A stretch of DNA of 64,000 nucleotides from Dysgonomonas mossii DSM 22836 (GCF_000213575.1 NZ_GL892006.1:516614-580613); one strand, 5' to 3'. Shown: positions 1 through 9,774, counted from the first letter of the stretch. Program-made: numbers and translations. The notes: generated from the letters alone by a model not told the origin.

Positions 1-218
1 GATTGATGTTCTTTTTCAACATGAATGAGATTACCGATCTGAATAACTATTCGGACGTTACACACTTCTCTCCGGCATTGACAGACAAAGTACTCGAAAA
101 TATTTATAATCCGGAATATGAACTTAACTCATCCAATATTGATAATAAGATACACCAACTGGATAGTTTAGTGAATATATTTGTAGAACAAAACAAAGAT
201 TGGTTACCCCAAAATTGA
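1..218 (+). CDS. C-terminal fragment of an unknown protein, possibly SGNH-hydrolase-like
   Basis: The frame is open from the window edge to TGA at 216-218, so this is the last ~71 codons of a gene that begins outside. A stretch near its start has the pattern D-x-x-H-F-S-P followed by a short helix-like segment. That arrangement resembles the C-terminal Asp/His block of SGNH-type hydrolases found in polysaccharide acetylation loci (DltD/AlgX-like), but one short motif is weak support. It ends 6 nt before a GT4 glycosyltransferase, so it probably belongs to the same surface-glycan operon. Function is otherwise unassigned. Confidence 0.5.
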   Translation, partial: LMFFFNMNEITDLNNYSDVTHFSPALTDKVLENIYNPEYELNSSNIDNKIHQLDSLVNIFVEQNKDWLPQN

Positions 219-224
219 CATAAT

Positions 225-1286
225 ATGTTTGTAGTTAACGGAAGATACTTGACACAAAAAGCAACAGGCGTACATCGATATGCTTTCGAGATATGTAACA
301 AACTTCATGAAATGGGTGTCGATTTTCATGTAGCTGTACCGAATGAAATCCATCCGGATTATAAGTTCAATTTCAAGGTGGTGAAGTGTGGTTCTTTGAA
401 TACACATCTCTGGGAGCAGATCTCCCTACCTCGCTATCTGAGACGTATTGGCAGTCCATTACTGATAAGCTTCACAGGCTGTGGCCCCCTAAATTACAGC
501 AATCAAATCATGACCATCCACGACGTATCGCATGAGCGTTATCCCGAATGGTTCTCTAAAAATTATTACCGTTTCTACCATTACATGATGCCTCGCATCG
601 GAAAAAAAGCACATGCAGTACTTACCGTCAGTGAATTTTCGAAGAAAGAAATAGTGAATACTTTGGGTATAAATGCCGAAAAGATACATGTAGTACATAG
701 TAACGTACCGTTTCATAATAAGCCAAGTAAGGAGGAAATATTGAGTTTCACACGCAATCCCGAAGCGGAAAGATATATTCTGGCAGTATCATCGATGGAT
801 CCCCGCAAAAACTTTATACGACTTGTAGAAGCTTTTGACAAAATAAAAGACAAGTCGGTGAAACTATATATTATAGGGATGTCGTTCAAAGCGTTCAATA
901 CACCTGATCTGCAAAAGCTGATCGGGGAAAATGTCCACCTTCCGGGCTATATACCCGATGAGAAATTACAAACAATGTATCAGAATGCCTTATTATCTGT
1001 ATACCCCTCGCTATACGAAGGTTTTGGCTTGCCGCCACTAGAATCGATGACATACGGCTGTCCGGCTATCAATTCAGATATACCTGCCTTACGCGAGGTA
1101 AGCCAAGATGCGGCATTATACGTAGATCCTTACAATGTAGACGATATTACTCAAAAGATAGAACAGTTGCTGGTTGATGATCCGCTACGAAAAGAATTAC
1201 AAGAAAAGGGTTTACTACAAATAAAAAAATATTCGTGGGACAAGTCAGCCAAACAAGTTTACGAGTTGGCTCAATTATTTATGTAA
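225..1286 (+). CDS. Glycosyltransferase family 4 (GT-B fold)
   Basis: A 353-residue cytoplasmic glycosyltransferase that would move a sugar from a nucleotide-sugar donor to a glycan acceptor. The C-terminal donor-binding half carries the GT4 signature EGFGLPPLESMTYG at about residue 265, with the E-x7-E spacing of retaining GT-B enzymes. It is followed by the usual loop with DIPALREV and a final amphipathic helix. The N-terminus lacks a signal peptide. An AVSSMDPRKN-type segment near residue 190 is the usual hinge between domains. It follows the upstream fragment by 6 nt (likely one operon) and overlaps the 3' end of a convergent small ORF by 8 nt. Donor and acceptor cannot be told from sequence; capsule or O-antigen assembly is the likely context. 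Confidence 0.9.
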   Translation: MFVVNGRYLTQKATGVHRYAFEICNKLHEMGVDFHVAVPNEIHPDYKFNFKVVKCGSLNTHLWEQISLPRYLRRIGSPLLISFTGCGPLNYSNQIMTIHDVSHERYPEWFSKNYYRFYHYMMPRIGKKAHAVLTVSEFSKKEIVNTLGINAEKIHVVHSNVPFHNKPSKEEILSFTRNPEAERYILAVSSMDPRKNFIRLVEAFDKIKDKSVKLYIIGMSFKAFNTPDLQKLIGENVHLPGYIPDEKLQTMYQNALLSVYPSLYEGFGLPPLESMTYGCPAINSDIPALREVSQDAALYVDPYNVDDITQKIEQLLVDDPLRKELQEKGLLQIKKYSWDKSAKQVYELAQLFM

Positions 1287-1479
1287 ATTTTTGATTCGAC
1301 TCTCTGATTTTATCCTTTACTATTTGCACCAAAGATACAACAAGAAGAATAAGAGAGGCAGCAAAACAAGCGAATCCAAGTACTTTATCCGAATCAAAAT
1401 TTAGAATACCTACTGATGTTAATAATAAAGCAGTAGGGATCAATGCGTATGACATTGTAAAAGGCCTGGAAGTTTTCAT
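1279..1479 (-). CDS. Small two-helix membrane protein, unknown function
   Basis: A 66-residue ORF predicted to hold two transmembrane helices (about residues 10-28 and 34-54), a short turn with FDSDK between them, and a basic C-terminal tail. Composition is that of a real inner-membrane protein. It is convergent with the GT4 gene and overlaps its end by 8 nt. No Bacteroides-type -7 box is visible just upstream. Reality of the gene rests on the clean two-helix pattern only. Confidence 0.5.
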   Translation of the reverse strand: MKTSRPFTMSYALIPTALLLTSVGILNFDSDKVLGFACFAASLILLVVSLVQIVKDKIRESNQKFT

Positions 1480-1961
1480 TATTGGTATTATTTGTGCTTA
1501 TTTATTTATTAGATGCATAAAAAGCCAGAAAGATGCAAAAACATAGATTATTTAAACAAATTTAACAAGAATTATATCTCGCAAATTATGCTACAGTCTC
1601 CAAACAGGTGATTATTACTATAAATAAAACAAATTACGAAAGAAATAGTTCATCTGTGAATCGGGCATTCAAGACATTCGCAAATAAAATTATTCTACAA
1701 TAAGCTGTCATGCCATTCTTTTATCCGCTTTTTTAGAATGTTATCAATACTAAAAAACATTCCGTCACAAGCGATACAGAATAAAACTCATCGATTTTGG
1801 TTCTTTCTATAAAAAGACTATATTTATAAGAACAGAGTGTATTTATGGCTTTATGCTATATCAACCTTAAATACGTATAATATAGGTCAATAAATAAAAT
1901 CGGATATGTTCATATAGTAATTACAGATTTTGCTTTTTGATTAAAAAGCTCTTGCTTTTAC

Positions 1962-1992
1962 TTTGAAAATACCTTTATTTAACCTACTTTTG
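1962..1992 (+). promoter_or_regulatory. Bacteroides-type promoter of the frd/sdh operon
   Basis: TTTG at 1962-1965 is followed after 19 bp by TACTTTTG at 1985-1992. This is an exact match to the Bacteroides primary-sigma consensus TTTG-N19-21-TAnnTTTG. Transcription would start near 1999, giving a leader of about 100 nt before the ATG at 2098. Confidence 0.75.
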
Positions 1993-2000
1993 CAGGGTAA

Positions 2001-2033
2001 TAGAAAAAAGCGATTACGCATGTTTTTTTTCTA
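2001..2033 (+). promoter_or_regulatory. 5'-terminal stem-loop in the frd/sdh leader
   Basis: TAGAAAAAA (2001-2009) pairs with TTTTTTCTA (2025-2033), and the inner GCG (2010-2012) pairs with CGC (2017-2019), leaving a small bulge. It begins within a few bases of the predicted transcription start, so it would cap the 5' end of the mRNA. It is not a terminator in form because no T-run follows the stem. An mRNA-stabilising or regulatory role is inference. Confidence 0.4.
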
Positions 2034-2097
2034 TAATAGTCAACGATCAATACATCTAAAATTAACTATTCTAAATAACTAAAAACAGATTTGATTT

Positions 2098-2799
2098 ATG
2101 AGTTGGTTACTTAAATCTTCTATTGGCAAGAAGTTGATCATGAGTATCTCAGGTATCGCTCTTGTCTTATTCTTGCTGTTTCACGCGGCGATGAATGTAA
2201 CGGCGGTGTTTTCGGAAGAGGCCTACAACACCATTTGTGCCCTTCTTGGTGCTAACTGGTATGCTGTGGCAGGTACTGCCGCCTTAGGAGGCCTTGTTGC
2301 AGTTCACTTCATCTATGCACTTATCTTAACCCTACAAAACCGCAAAGCTCGCGGTAATGATCGTTATGCAGTAAATGTACGCCCTAAAAACGTGCAATGG
2401 GCATCTCAGAACATGTTTGTTTTGGGAGTAATCGTAATTGGATTCCTAGTACTACATTTCAGCCAGTTTTGGTATAAAATGATGTTTGCCGAACTAATGG
2501 GACATCATCATGTAGAATTAGGCGATACTACAGTATCTCCTCAAGATGGAGCTGCTTTTATCAAATACTATTTCAGCCAAGCATGGGTTGTTGTAGCATA
2601 TTTGGTATGGTATGTAGCATTATGGTTTCACCTATCTCACGGATTTTGGAGTGCAGTTCATACCATCGGATGGAACAATCGCGTATGGATGAATCGCTGG
2701 AAAGTAATTGGACAAGTAGTTGCTACTATTATTTGTCTTGCGTTTGCATTTGTAACTATTTACTTCTACGCAAGAGCTACTTTTTGCCCATTTGTTTAG
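2098..2799 (+). CDS. frdC: Fumarate reductase / succinate dehydrogenase cytochrome b subunit
   Basis: A 233-residue integral membrane anchor with about five transmembrane helices, as in the dihaem cytochrome b of Wolinella-type quinol:fumarate reductases and B-type succinate dehydrogenases. Candidate haem-ligand histidines sit in helices: FHAAMN near residue 23, VHFIY near 75, LHFSQF near 121, and HLSHGFW then VHTIGW near 180-190. It passes electrons between menaquinol and the FrdAB catalytic dimer. It is first in the C-A-B operon behind a perfect promoter, 41 nt before frdA. In anaerobic Bacteroidales the complex mainly reduces fumarate to succinate; the direction cannot be read from sequence. 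Confidence 0.93.
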   Translation: MSWLLKSSIGKKLIMSISGIALVLFLLFHAAMNVTAVFSEEAYNTICALLGANWYAVAGTAALGGLVAVHFIYALILTLQNRKARGNDRYAVNVRPKNVQWASQNMFVLGVIVIGFLVLHFSQFWYKMMFAELMGHHHVELGDTTVSPQDGAAFIKYYFSQAWVVVAYLVWYVALWFHLSHGFWSAVHTIGWNNRVWMNRWKVIGQVVATIICLAFAFVTIYFYARATFCPFV

Positions 2800-2840
2800 G
2801 CACTGATTATTTTTGTTAATTGATTAAAAGAAAAACAGAT

Positions 2841-4799
2841 ATGAGTACTATACTAGATCCAAAAAAAGATTCAAAAATACCTGATGGGCCATTAGCAGAC
2901 AAGTGGACCAACTATAAAGACCACCAGAAACTGGTGAACCCTGCTAACAAACGTCGCCTTGACGTTATTATCGTGGGTACAGGTCTTGCAGGAGCTTCAG
3001 CAGCAGCATCACTTGGTGAGATGGGCTTCAATGTACTGAACTTCTGTATACAAGACTCTCCTCGCCGTGCACACTCTATCGCAGCACAGGGAGGTATAAA
3101 TGCAGCAAAGAATTATCAAAACGACGGCGACTCTGTATACCGTCTATTTTATGATACAATCAAAGGTGGTGACTACCGTGCTCGCGAGGCGAATGTATAT
3201 CGTCTTGCAGAAGTATCGAATAGCATCATCGACCAATGCGTAGCTCAGGGAGTTCCTTTTGCTCGCGAATACGGCGGTTTACTTGACAACCGTTCATTCG
3301 GTGGAGCTCAGGTATCTCGTACATTCTATGCTAAAGGACAAACCGGACAGCAATTGTTACTAGGCGCATACTCGGCTCTGAGCCGTCAGGTGCAAAAGGG
3401 AAGCGTAAAGCTTTATACCCGCTACGAAATGGTTGACGTTGTTCTCATCGATGGCCGTGCACGTGGTATTATCGCACGCAACCTTGTAACAGGTAAACTA
3501 GAACGTTTTGCGGCACATGCTGTAGTAATAGCAACAGGCGGATACGGAAATGCATTTTTCCTTTCTACCAATGCAATGGGTTCTAACGGATCGGCAGCTA
3601 TCCAAGCATACAAAAAGGGTGCTTACTTTGCAAATCCTTGTTATGCTCAAATTCACCCAACATGTATTCCTGTTCATGGAGAATTCCAATCGAAATTGAC
3701 ATTGATGTCAGAATCTCTTCGTAATGACGGACGTATATGGGTACCTAAGAAAAAAGAAGATGCCGAAGCAATCCGTGCAGGTAAATTAAAACCAACTCAG
3801 ATTGCAGAAGAAGACAGAGACTATTATTTGGAAAGACGTTATCCTGCCTTCGGTAACCTTGTACCACGCGACGTTGCATCTCGTGCAGCCAAAGAAAGAT
3901 GTGATGCGGGATATGGAGTAGGATCTACAGGTCTTGCCGTATATCTTGACTTCAGCGATGCCATCAAACGTCTTGGACGCAACGTAGTAGAAGCTAAATA
4001 CGGTAACTTGTTCCAAATGTATGACAAAATCGTTGACGAAAACCCATACGAAACACCGATGATGATTTATCCGGCTATCCACTATACAATGGGTGGCATC
4101 TGGGTTGATTATGAATTGATGACTTCTATCAAAGGTTTGTTTGCACTGGGAGAAGCTAACTTCTCTGATCACGGAGCAAACCGTCTTGGAGCATCAGCAT
4201 TGATGCAGGGACTAGCCGATGGATATTTCGTATTACCATATACTATTCAGAATTATCTAGCCGATCAGATTACTGTACCTCGTTTCAGCACAGACCTTCC
4301 TGAATTTGCGGAAGTAGAAAATGAGATCAAAGAAAAGATAGCTAAACTGATGGCTATAAAAGGAAAACGTTCTGTCGACTCTATTCACAAGCAGCTGGGT
4401 CTTATCATGTGGGATTTTGTGGGTATGGCACGTACAAAAGAATCTCTTGAGAAAGCGATCGAAGAACTGAAAGCTGTCAAAAAAGAATTCTGGTCTAATG
4501 TTCTTATACCGGGCGAAGCCAATGACCTGAACACAGAATTGGAAAAAGCTCTACGCTTGGCAGACTTCATCGAAATCGGTTTATTAATGGCTTATGACGG
4601 ATTGAATCGTAACGAATCGTGTGGTGGTCACTTCCGTGAAGAATACCAAACTCCTGAAGGAGAAGCGATGCGTGACGATGAAAATTACTCTTATGTTGCA
4701 TGTTGGAAATATCAGGGCGAAGAATCAGCTCCTGAGCTTGTAAAAGAGCCACTAGACTATGAGTTTGTAGTAAGACAACAACGTAATTACAAGGCATAA
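2841..4799 (+). CDS. frdA: Fumarate reductase / succinate dehydrogenase flavoprotein subunit
   Basis: A 652-residue FAD subunit that interconverts fumarate and succinate. The dinucleotide-binding motif [11 protein letters not shown] lies at about residues 45-55. The covalent FAD attachment site is His78 in [10 protein letters not shown]. Downstream, HPTCIPVHG and later [10 protein letters not shown] and [10 protein letters not shown] match the substrate-binding and FAD-binding blocks of the family. I place the start at ATG 2841 because MSTILDP matches the expected N-terminus; an in-frame extension to 2820 would need a TTG start. It is followed 11 nt later by frdB. Length and motifs are those of the Bacteroides/Wolinella type. 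Confidence 0.95.
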   Translation: MSTILDPKKDSKIPDGPLADKWTNYKDHQKLVNPANKRRLDVIIVGTGLAGASAAASLGEMGFNVLNFCIQDSPRRAHSIAAQGGINAAKNYQNDGDSVYRLFYDTIKGGDYRAREANVYRLAEVSNSIIDQCVAQGVPFAREYGGLLDNRSFGGAQVSRTFYAKGQTGQQLLLGAYSALSRQVQKGSVKLYTRYEMVDVVLIDGRARGIIARNLVTGKLERFAAHAVVIATGGYGNAFFLSTNAMGSNGSAAIQAYKKGAYFANPCYAQIHPTCIPVHGEFQSKLTLMSESLRNDGRIWVPKKKEDAEAIRAGKLKPTQIAEEDRDYYLERRYPAFGNLVPRDVASRAAKERCDAGYGVGSTGLAVYLDFSDAIKRLGRNVVEAKYGNLFQMYDKIVDENPYETPMMIYPAIHYTMGGIWVDYELMTSIKGLFALGEANFSDHGANRLGASALMQGLADGYFVLPYTIQNYLADQITVPRFSTDLPEFAEVENEIKEKIAKLMAIKGKRSVDSIHKQLGLIMWDFVGMARTKESLEKAIEELKAVKKEFWSNVLIPGEANDLNTELEKALRLADFIEIGLLMAYDGLNRNESCGGHFREEYQTPEGEAMRDDENYSYVACWKYQGEESAPELVKEPLDYEFVVRQQRNYKA

Positions 4800-4810
4800 A
4801 ATAAACGACA

Positions 4811-5566
4811 ATGGAAAAACTAATAAATATAACATTAAAAGTTTGGCGTCAAAGAGGTCCACAAGTAAAAGGGGCTTTTGAGACATATTCACTTGATGGT
4901 ATTTCAGTAGATAGTTCATTTCTTGAGATGCTTGATATTCTGAATGAAACCCTTATAAACCAAGGAAAAGAGCCGGTAGTATTTGACCACGACTGTCGTG
5001 AAGGTATTTGCGGTATGTGTAGTCTTTATGTAAACGGACATCCACACGGACCGGATGAAGACATTACAACTTGCCAGTTGCACATGCGTAAATTTAAAGA
5101 TGGCGAAACTATCACGATCGAGCCATGGCGTTCGGCAGGATTCCCTGTTATTCGCGACTTGATGGTAGATCGTAATGCTTTCGATAAAATCATTCAAGCT
5201 GGTGGATATGTAAGTGTAAATACCGGAGGTATACCTGATGCCAATGCTATCCCTATCCCTAAGGTAGATGCTGATGAAGCAATGGATTCGGCTTCTTGTA
5301 TCGGATGTGGAGCTTGTGTTGCTGCTTGTAAGAACGGTTCGGCTATGCTCTTCGTTTCGGCGAAAGTAAGCCAGTTGGCACTTCTTCCTCAAGGACGTGT
5401 AGAAGGTGCTCGCCGTGCTAAAGCAATGGTGGCTAAAATGGACGAACTGGGATTCGGAAACTGTACCAATACAGGCGCATGTGAAGTAGAATGTCCTAAG
5501 AACATTTCTATTAGCAATATCGCTCGTCTTAACCGCGAATTCTTATCAGCTAAATTTAAAGACTAA
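4811..5566 (+). CDS. frdB: Fumarate reductase / succinate dehydrogenase iron-sulfur subunit
   Basis: A 251-residue electron-transfer subunit linking FrdA to the membrane cytochrome. Three clusters can be read off. The N-terminal [2Fe-2S] cluster uses Cys62, Cys67, Cys70 and Cys88. The [4Fe-4S] cluster uses Cys163, 166 and 169, with Cys173. The [3Fe-4S] cluster uses Cys218, 224 and 228 in the [13 protein letters not shown] block. It is the last gene of the operon, with a strong terminator 20 nt after the stop codon. No anomalies were seen. Confidence 0.95.
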   Translation: MEKLINITLKVWRQRGPQVKGAFETYSLDGISVDSSFLEMLDILNETLINQGKEPVVFDHDCREGICGMCSLYVNGHPHGPDEDITTCQLHMRKFKDGETITIEPWRSAGFPVIRDLMVDRNAFDKIIQAGGYVSVNTGGIPDANAIPIPKVDADEAMDSASCIGCGACVAACKNGSAMLFVSAKVSQLALLPQGRVEGARRAKAMVAKMDELGFGNCTNTGACEVECPKNISISNIARLNREFLSAKFKD

Positions 5567-5586
5567 TAATCTTTATAAATATATGG

Positions 5587-5618
5587 AAAGCGACTGCCTC
5601 ATGGTAGTCGCTTTTTTT
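5587..5618 (+). terminator. Intrinsic terminator of the frdCAB operon
   Basis: AAAGCGACT (5587-5595) pairs with AGTCGCTTT (5606-5614). The stem extends inward by further G-C pairs around a 4-nt loop, and a run of seven T follows. Confidence 0.85.
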
Positions 5619-5646
5619 GTAATATTGTATAATGAGACCTAATATT

Positions 5647-6429
5647 ATGAAAAAATATTTTCTAATCTTATTTAGTATCGCTTTCATCTATGCATGCAAG
5701 CGATCTGACACCACTTTTCCGACTGTAATTAAAGAAATAAACAATGAGGATATTATCATACAATGGCTAAGCAACTCTGAACTAGCCCCACAAAAAACCG
5801 AAGTGATTATAGCCAAAACAAAAAAACTCGTTGACACTATTTGTATTGCCGACAATATAGTCGATGTATCATTTTATAATGGGATTTTGGGAGAATGTAA
5901 TATCATTGTTATTGGCTTTTTAGGTACTCCTTATAATAATACACAACAAACAGACATAAAGAATAAAACATTTAACTATCAAATACTAATAGACCACAAC
6001 TACTTCGAGATACATCAGATGAACGAGAGAAAGATTATTCATGGAGGAATAATAGATAAAGGGACATCTACTTGGCGTGATTTTGAAGGACAAAAAGAAC
6101 GTTATACCCCAACACTAGATGATGTAAAATATACTGAGAAAATCTTGACGGACAGTATTGTTTATATAAAGAGAGAAGAACCTTCCCATTCAGACTTTAT
6201 AACAAAGAACCTAAATCGTTATTTAAGACAATATGTAGGATTTATGAATGAAAATGGAGACAAAATCGTTTGGATTAACTTTCTATATAAAAATGACAGT
6301 TTTATAAATACAGCTTATCTAAACGATGCTGTGATAACGGTAAATGACGGTGGAGAATATTATTGGTCTATTAAAGTAAATATAACAAAGAATAAATTAT
6401 ACGACATCGCAGTAAATGGAGATGCATAA
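5647..6429 (+). CDS. Lipoprotein of unknown function
   Basis: A 260-residue exported lipoprotein with a lysine start, a hydrophobic stretch and a lipobox ending FIYAC, so Cys17 would be lipidated. I chose ATG 5647 over ATG 5632 because it starts directly at the signal peptide (MKKYFLIL). The mature part is mixed alpha/beta and rich in Asn, Asp and Ile, with no recognisable domain or catalytic motif. It lies between the frd terminator and a PanE-like gene that starts 25 nt downstream, so the two may be co-transcribed. Confidence 0.7.
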   Translation: MKKYFLILFSIAFIYACKRSDTTFPTVIKEINNEDIIIQWLSNSELAPQKTEVIIAKTKKLVDTICIADNIVDVSFYNGILGECNIIVIGFLGTPYNNTQQTDIKNKTFNYQILIDHNYFEIHQMNERKIIHGGIIDKGTSTWRDFEGQKERYTPTLDDVKYTEKILTDSIVYIKREEPSHSDFITKNLNRYLRQYVGFMNENGDKIVWINFLYKNDSFINTAYLNDAVITVNDGGEYYWSIKVNITKNKLYDIAVNGDA

Positions 6430-6454
6430 AACCATATCTTTATAATAAAAAATT

Positions 6455-7384
6455 ATGTCTCTAAAATATGCAGTAATAGGAACCGGAGCTATAGGTGGAT
6501 ATTATGGTGGAAATCTAGCTCACTCAGGACAGGAAGTTCACTTTTTGTTTCATTCAGATTATGACTATGTAAAGGAACATGGGCTACAGATTGATTCCAT
6601 TAACGGAAACTTTCATTTATCGGATGTTCTGGCCTATCGCAAGACAAAAGACATGCCTGCATGTGATGTTGTTTTGGTTGCGTTGAAATCAACAAACAAC
6701 AGCCTCTTAAATGAACTGCTCCCTCCCCTCTTACATCAAGACACAGTAGTAATATTGATACAAAATGGATTGGGATTGGAAGCTGATCTACAAGAAACTT
6801 TTCCTGAATTACAAATTGCAGGCGGCTTGGCTTTTATCTGCTCCAGCAAGATCGGAAAGGGGCATATAGGGCATTTTGATTATGGAAAACTCAATTTGGG
6901 ATCTTACTCTTGTAGAGATTCTAAAGTGTTGGAACAGGTGTGCTCCGATTTCGAAGGAGCAGGAATAGAATCAAATATTCTTGAACTTGAGTTAGCACGG
7001 TGGATGAAGCTTGTTTGGAACATTCCGTATAATGGCATGACCGTTGTATTGAATACAGAAACAGACATACTGATGAATCATCCGTCAACTGCACAGCTAT
7101 TGAAAGAGATGATGCTCGATGTGATACGTGGTGCTAATCATGTAGGACAAGGAAAGTTTATCATACCAGAATCTTACGCTGATGAAATGCTACAAATGAC
7201 GCAACAAATGAAACCGTATTCACCAAGCATGAAACTTGATTTTGATGCTCATCGCCCTTTAGAAATCGAGTATATCTATACACGCCCGATAATAGAGGCA
7301 CAGAAAGCAGGATACGAGATGATCCGGGTTTCTATGTTGGAGAAACAATTGAGATTTATTCAGGATCAATATATAAAAAAATAA
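6455..7384 (+). CDS. 2-dehydropantoate 2-reductase family protein (PanE/ApbA)
   Basis: A 309-residue NADPH-dependent reductase of the ketopantoate reductase family. The Rossmann motif GTGAIGGYYGG is at the extreme N-terminus (about residues 9-19). ALKSTNN near residue 76 corresponds to the family's conserved Lys region, and IQNGLG follows near residue 102. The C-terminal helical domain has an ELARWMKLVWNIPYNG block (near 180), where the family keeps its catalytic Lys and substrate Asn. The best-known reaction is ketopantoate to pantoate in CoA synthesis, but several paralogues act on other 2-keto acids, so no symbol is given. A shared terminator separates it from the convergent OmpA-like gene. 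Confidence 0.85.
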   Translation: MSLKYAVIGTGAIGGYYGGNLAHSGQEVHFLFHSDYDYVKEHGLQIDSINGNFHLSDVLAYRKTKDMPACDVVLVALKSTNNSLLNELLPPLLHQDTVVILIQNGLGLEADLQETFPELQIAGGLAFICSSKIGKGHIGHFDYGKLNLGSYSCRDSKVLEQVCSDFEGAGIESNILELELARWMKLVWNIPYNGMTVVLNTETDILMNHPSTAQLLKEMMLDVIRGANHVGQGKFIIPESYADEMLQMTQQMKPYSPSMKLDFDAHRPLEIEYIYTRPIIEAQKAGYEMIRVSMLEKQLRFIQDQYIKK

Positions 7385-7412
7385 GCGAAAACTTGGTTTC
7401 CGCTTATTTTTC
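7376..7412. terminator. Bidirectional terminator between panE-like and ompA-like genes
   Basis: AAAATAAGCG before and CGCTTATTTT after a short GTTTC/GAAAAC-containing loop form a symmetric stem with A/T runs on both sides. It serves both convergent genes. Confidence 0.75.
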
Positions 7413-7429
7413 ATATTTTATATTGCTAT

Positions 7430-8083
7430 CTATGGATTTATCAAAAATAACACAGCACGATTTTTATCGTTTTCCAATTGGAACGGCTGTAATCCATCGC
7501 CTTTCCAGTTCACAGATATTCTATTTTTGGCAATACCATATTTTGTTTCCAAAGCTTTTGCCACCTCATTAGAACGTTGTTCCGATAGCTTCATATTTAT
7601 TTTAGCAGTACCTGTTTTCTTATCCGCATATCCTGTTACGACAACAGTCGAACCGGGATGCTCGTTCAAATAATTCACAGCCAACTCAATCTTAGACCAT
7701 TCGGATGCATCTATCACATATTTATTTATACGGAAAAAGACAGGGTTAGGCAAAAAGAAAGGATCTTTCTTGACAGGTGCTATAACCGGATCGGGATTTT
7801 TGATAGGTCTGGTCTCCGCCTCTATTGGAGGAGCATCTTTTACCGGCGCACACAGTGATGGTATACTGTCGGGACAGCCAAAATACTTTCTCCTGTTGCT
7901 GGCAGCATTCGACAATACAACAGTTTGCCCCGGAGTATCTCCTCTCAATATTGTTACACGATCATCACTGATTAATTGCACAGCCGGATCATTCGATGTA
8001 GATGTGGTAGTTGCATTTTGAGCTTTTACGGGGAATACAAATAGCCCCAAAAGCATAAATGACAGTAGAAGTCTTAGTTTCAT
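7430..8083 (-). CDS. OmpA-family outer-membrane protein with C-terminal peptidoglycan-binding domain
   Basis: A 217-residue secreted protein. I use ATG 8083 because it puts the signal peptide (KLRLLLSFMLLGLFVFPVKAQ) at the N-terminus; the ORF extension to 8137 adds 18 residues before it. The middle is Pro/Lys-rich and disordered-looking. The last ~110 residues form an OmpA-like domain, with a TGYADKKTGTAKINMKLSEQRS block and a final NDKNRAVLFLI strand that fit the diaminopimelate-binding loop. No beta-barrel domain is present, so it is probably a periplasmic or lipid-free linker protein. It is convergent with the panE-like gene. Confidence 0.8.
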   Translation of the reverse strand: MKLRLLLSFMLLGLFVFPVKAQNATTTSTSNDPAVQLISDDRVTILRGDTPGQTVVLSNAASNRRKYFGCPDSIPSLCAPVKDAPPIEAETRPIKNPDPVIAPVKKDPFFLPNPVFFRINKYVIDASEWSKIELAVNYLNEHPGSTVVVTGYADKKTGTAKINMKLSEQRSNEVAKALETKYGIAKNRISVNWKGDGLQPFQLENDKNRAVLFLINP

Positions 8084-8288
8084 AATGATATACTTGGTGT
8101 TAAGGTAAATACCTATTTTGTTTGTATTAATTGACAAATTTAATATATTTCTTATATTATAGGAAATATTTTAAGAAAAGATTTATGAAATGTAAAAAAT
8201 GAGATAAATCTCCTCTCTTTTTTGAATAAAATGCTTGATATTAATTCTTTATTCCGGAATACTGCAAGCACCGACATACGACTTTCAT

Positions 8289-8296
8289 TATCTTTG
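8289..8296 (+). promoter_or_regulatory. -7 promoter box upstream of the ModF-like gene
   Basis: TATCTTTG matches TAnnTTTG exactly, 17 bp before the ATG at 8314. No clear TTTG element lies 19-21 bp upstream. Confidence 0.4.
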
Positions 8297-8313
8297 TAAC
8301 TTAGTTCTTACTT

Positions 8314-9774
8314 ATGGATAAAAAGATTGTAATTGAAATAAAAGGAGCGACTCCTCGCATTGATAGTTTAAGATTTAATCATCCCGTAAACTGGATGATT
8401 AAAGAAAACGAACACTGGGCGGTTATTGGTCCAAATGGCGGAGGAAAAACACTCTTAGTAGATATATTGTTGGGTAAATATGCACTTAAAGAGGGCGAGA
8501 TTGTCTGTACTAGTGAATCCGGGGCAAATCGATCCGTATCATCTGTTGTAAAAAGTGTTGCTTTCAGGGATATATATAGCATTATTGATACACAGAACAG
8601 CTACTACCAACAACGATGGAATAAGGGAGATGAGCAAGAAGTACCTCTAACAAAAGATTTGGTACAGAATGCCGATCAAACATGGTTGAATACATTGGTA
8701 GAGTGGTTTAGGATAGAAGACCTGATGAATAAAGAGGTTAATCTTCTATCGAGTGGAGAGCTCCGTAAATTCTTGATTGTGTGCTCTCTTTTATCGAAAC
8801 CCCGCATTTTGATACTCGACAACCCGTTTATCGGACTCGACACGTCGTCCCGAACGATTTTGAAAGATTTACTTACCCGATTATCCGAACTCGATAATCT
8901 GCAGATTGTATTGATCCTATCCAACCCCAACGATATACCGGATATGGTTACCCATATTCTGCCGATAAAAGACAAACAGATATACCAACCGATGTCTCAC
9001 ATGGCTTTTAAGGAAGATAGAGAGTTTGTAACTTCATTATTCCCCTCAGTCGGTATCGAAGGACTGGAGACACTTAAGCAAACACCTAATGACGAAGAGA
9101 CCAAGGCTTATGAGAATGCCGCTATTCTAAAAAACATTCATATCCGATACGGACAACGAACAATATTAAAAGATCTGGATTGGGAAATCAAACGAGGTGA
9201 AAAATGGGCTCTGCTTGGAGCCAATGGGGCGGGCAAATCAACCCTATTGAGCTTGATATGCGGTGATAATCCGCAAGCCTATGCAAATGACATAACGTTA
9301 TTTGACCGTAAAAGGGGCACAGGTGAAAGCATCTGGGATATAAAAAAGCGAATTGGATACATCTCTCCCGAGATGCATCTTTACTATCTAAAGAATGTGA
9401 GATGTCTCGATGTTGTTGGATCAGGCTTTTTCGACACTATCGGTTTATACAGAAAGTGCGACACAGAACAAGAGGTCGTGGCTCTAGAATGGATGAAGCT
9501 TTTCAGAGTGGAACATCTCAAAGATGTATCTTTTCTGAACGTGTCTTCGGGAGAGCAACGCCTGATATTGTTAGCCCGGGTCTTTGTGAAAAATCCCGAT
9601 CTCCTTATACTCGACGAACCGCTGCACGGACTGGATATAATTAATAAAGGTAGAGTAAAGGAAATCCTTGAAAAGTACTGTGATTCAAACAAGTCGCTAA
9701 TCTATGTCACTCATTATGAAAACGAAATCCCGAGCATAGTGGACAGGCGGAAAGTTTTGATAAAAAATGAATGA
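8314..9774 (+). CDS. Tandem ABC ATPase, ModF/PhrA-like
   Basis: A 486-residue cytoplasmic protein made of two ABC nucleotide-binding domains and no membrane segment. The first domain has Walker A GPNGGGKT (39-46), signature LSSGELRK (about 144) and Walker B RILILDNP, where Asn replaces the catalytic Glu. The second has GANGAGKS (about 302), signature VSSGEQRL (about 408) and LLILDEP with the Glu intact. This pattern matches ModF, the E. coli protein encoded by the molybdate operon, and related ABC-F-like soluble ATPases. There are no molybdate transport genes nearby, so the substrate is unknown. It is monocistronic, with its own -7 box. Confidence 0.82.
   Translation: MDKKIVIEIKGATPRIDSLRFNHPVNWMIKENEHWAVIGPNGGGKTLLVDILLGKYALKEGEIVCTSESGANRSVSSVVKSVAFRDIYSIIDTQNSYYQQRWNKGDEQEVPLTKDLVQNADQTWLNTLVEWFRIEDLMNKEVNLLSSGELRKFLIVCSLLSKPRILILDNPFIGLDTSSRTILKDLLTRLSELDNLQIVLILSNPNDIPDMVTHILPIKDKQIYQPMSHMAFKEDREFVTSLFPSVGIEGLETLKQTPNDEETKAYENAAILKNIHIRYGQRTILKDLDWEIKRGEKWALLGANGAGKSTLLSLICGDNPQAYANDITLFDRKRGTGESIWDIKKRIGYISPEMHLYYLKNVRCLDVVGSGFFDTIGLYRKCDTEQEVVALEWMKLFRVEHLKDVSFLNVSSGEQRLILLARVFVKNPDLLILDEPLHGLDIINKGRVKEILEKYCDSNKSLIYVTHYENEIPSIVDRRKVLIKNE

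Larger units (their letters stand above)
1480..2097. other. Intergenic region upstream of the fumarate reductase operon
   Basis: About 618 bp without a convincing ORF on either strand and very AT-rich. The last 140 bp hold the operon promoter and leader hairpin listed separately. A short inverted pair (GAATGTT at about 1736-1742 and AACATTC near 1757) could form a stem but has no T-run. Nothing else recognisable was seen. Confidence 0.6.

Noticed and set aside
3786-4172. Long ORFs on the minus strand inside frdA (and similar ones such as 4916-5392 inside frdB)
   Set aside because: They lie wholly antisense to strongly conserved genes, have shadow-like composition and no promoter box or family motif.
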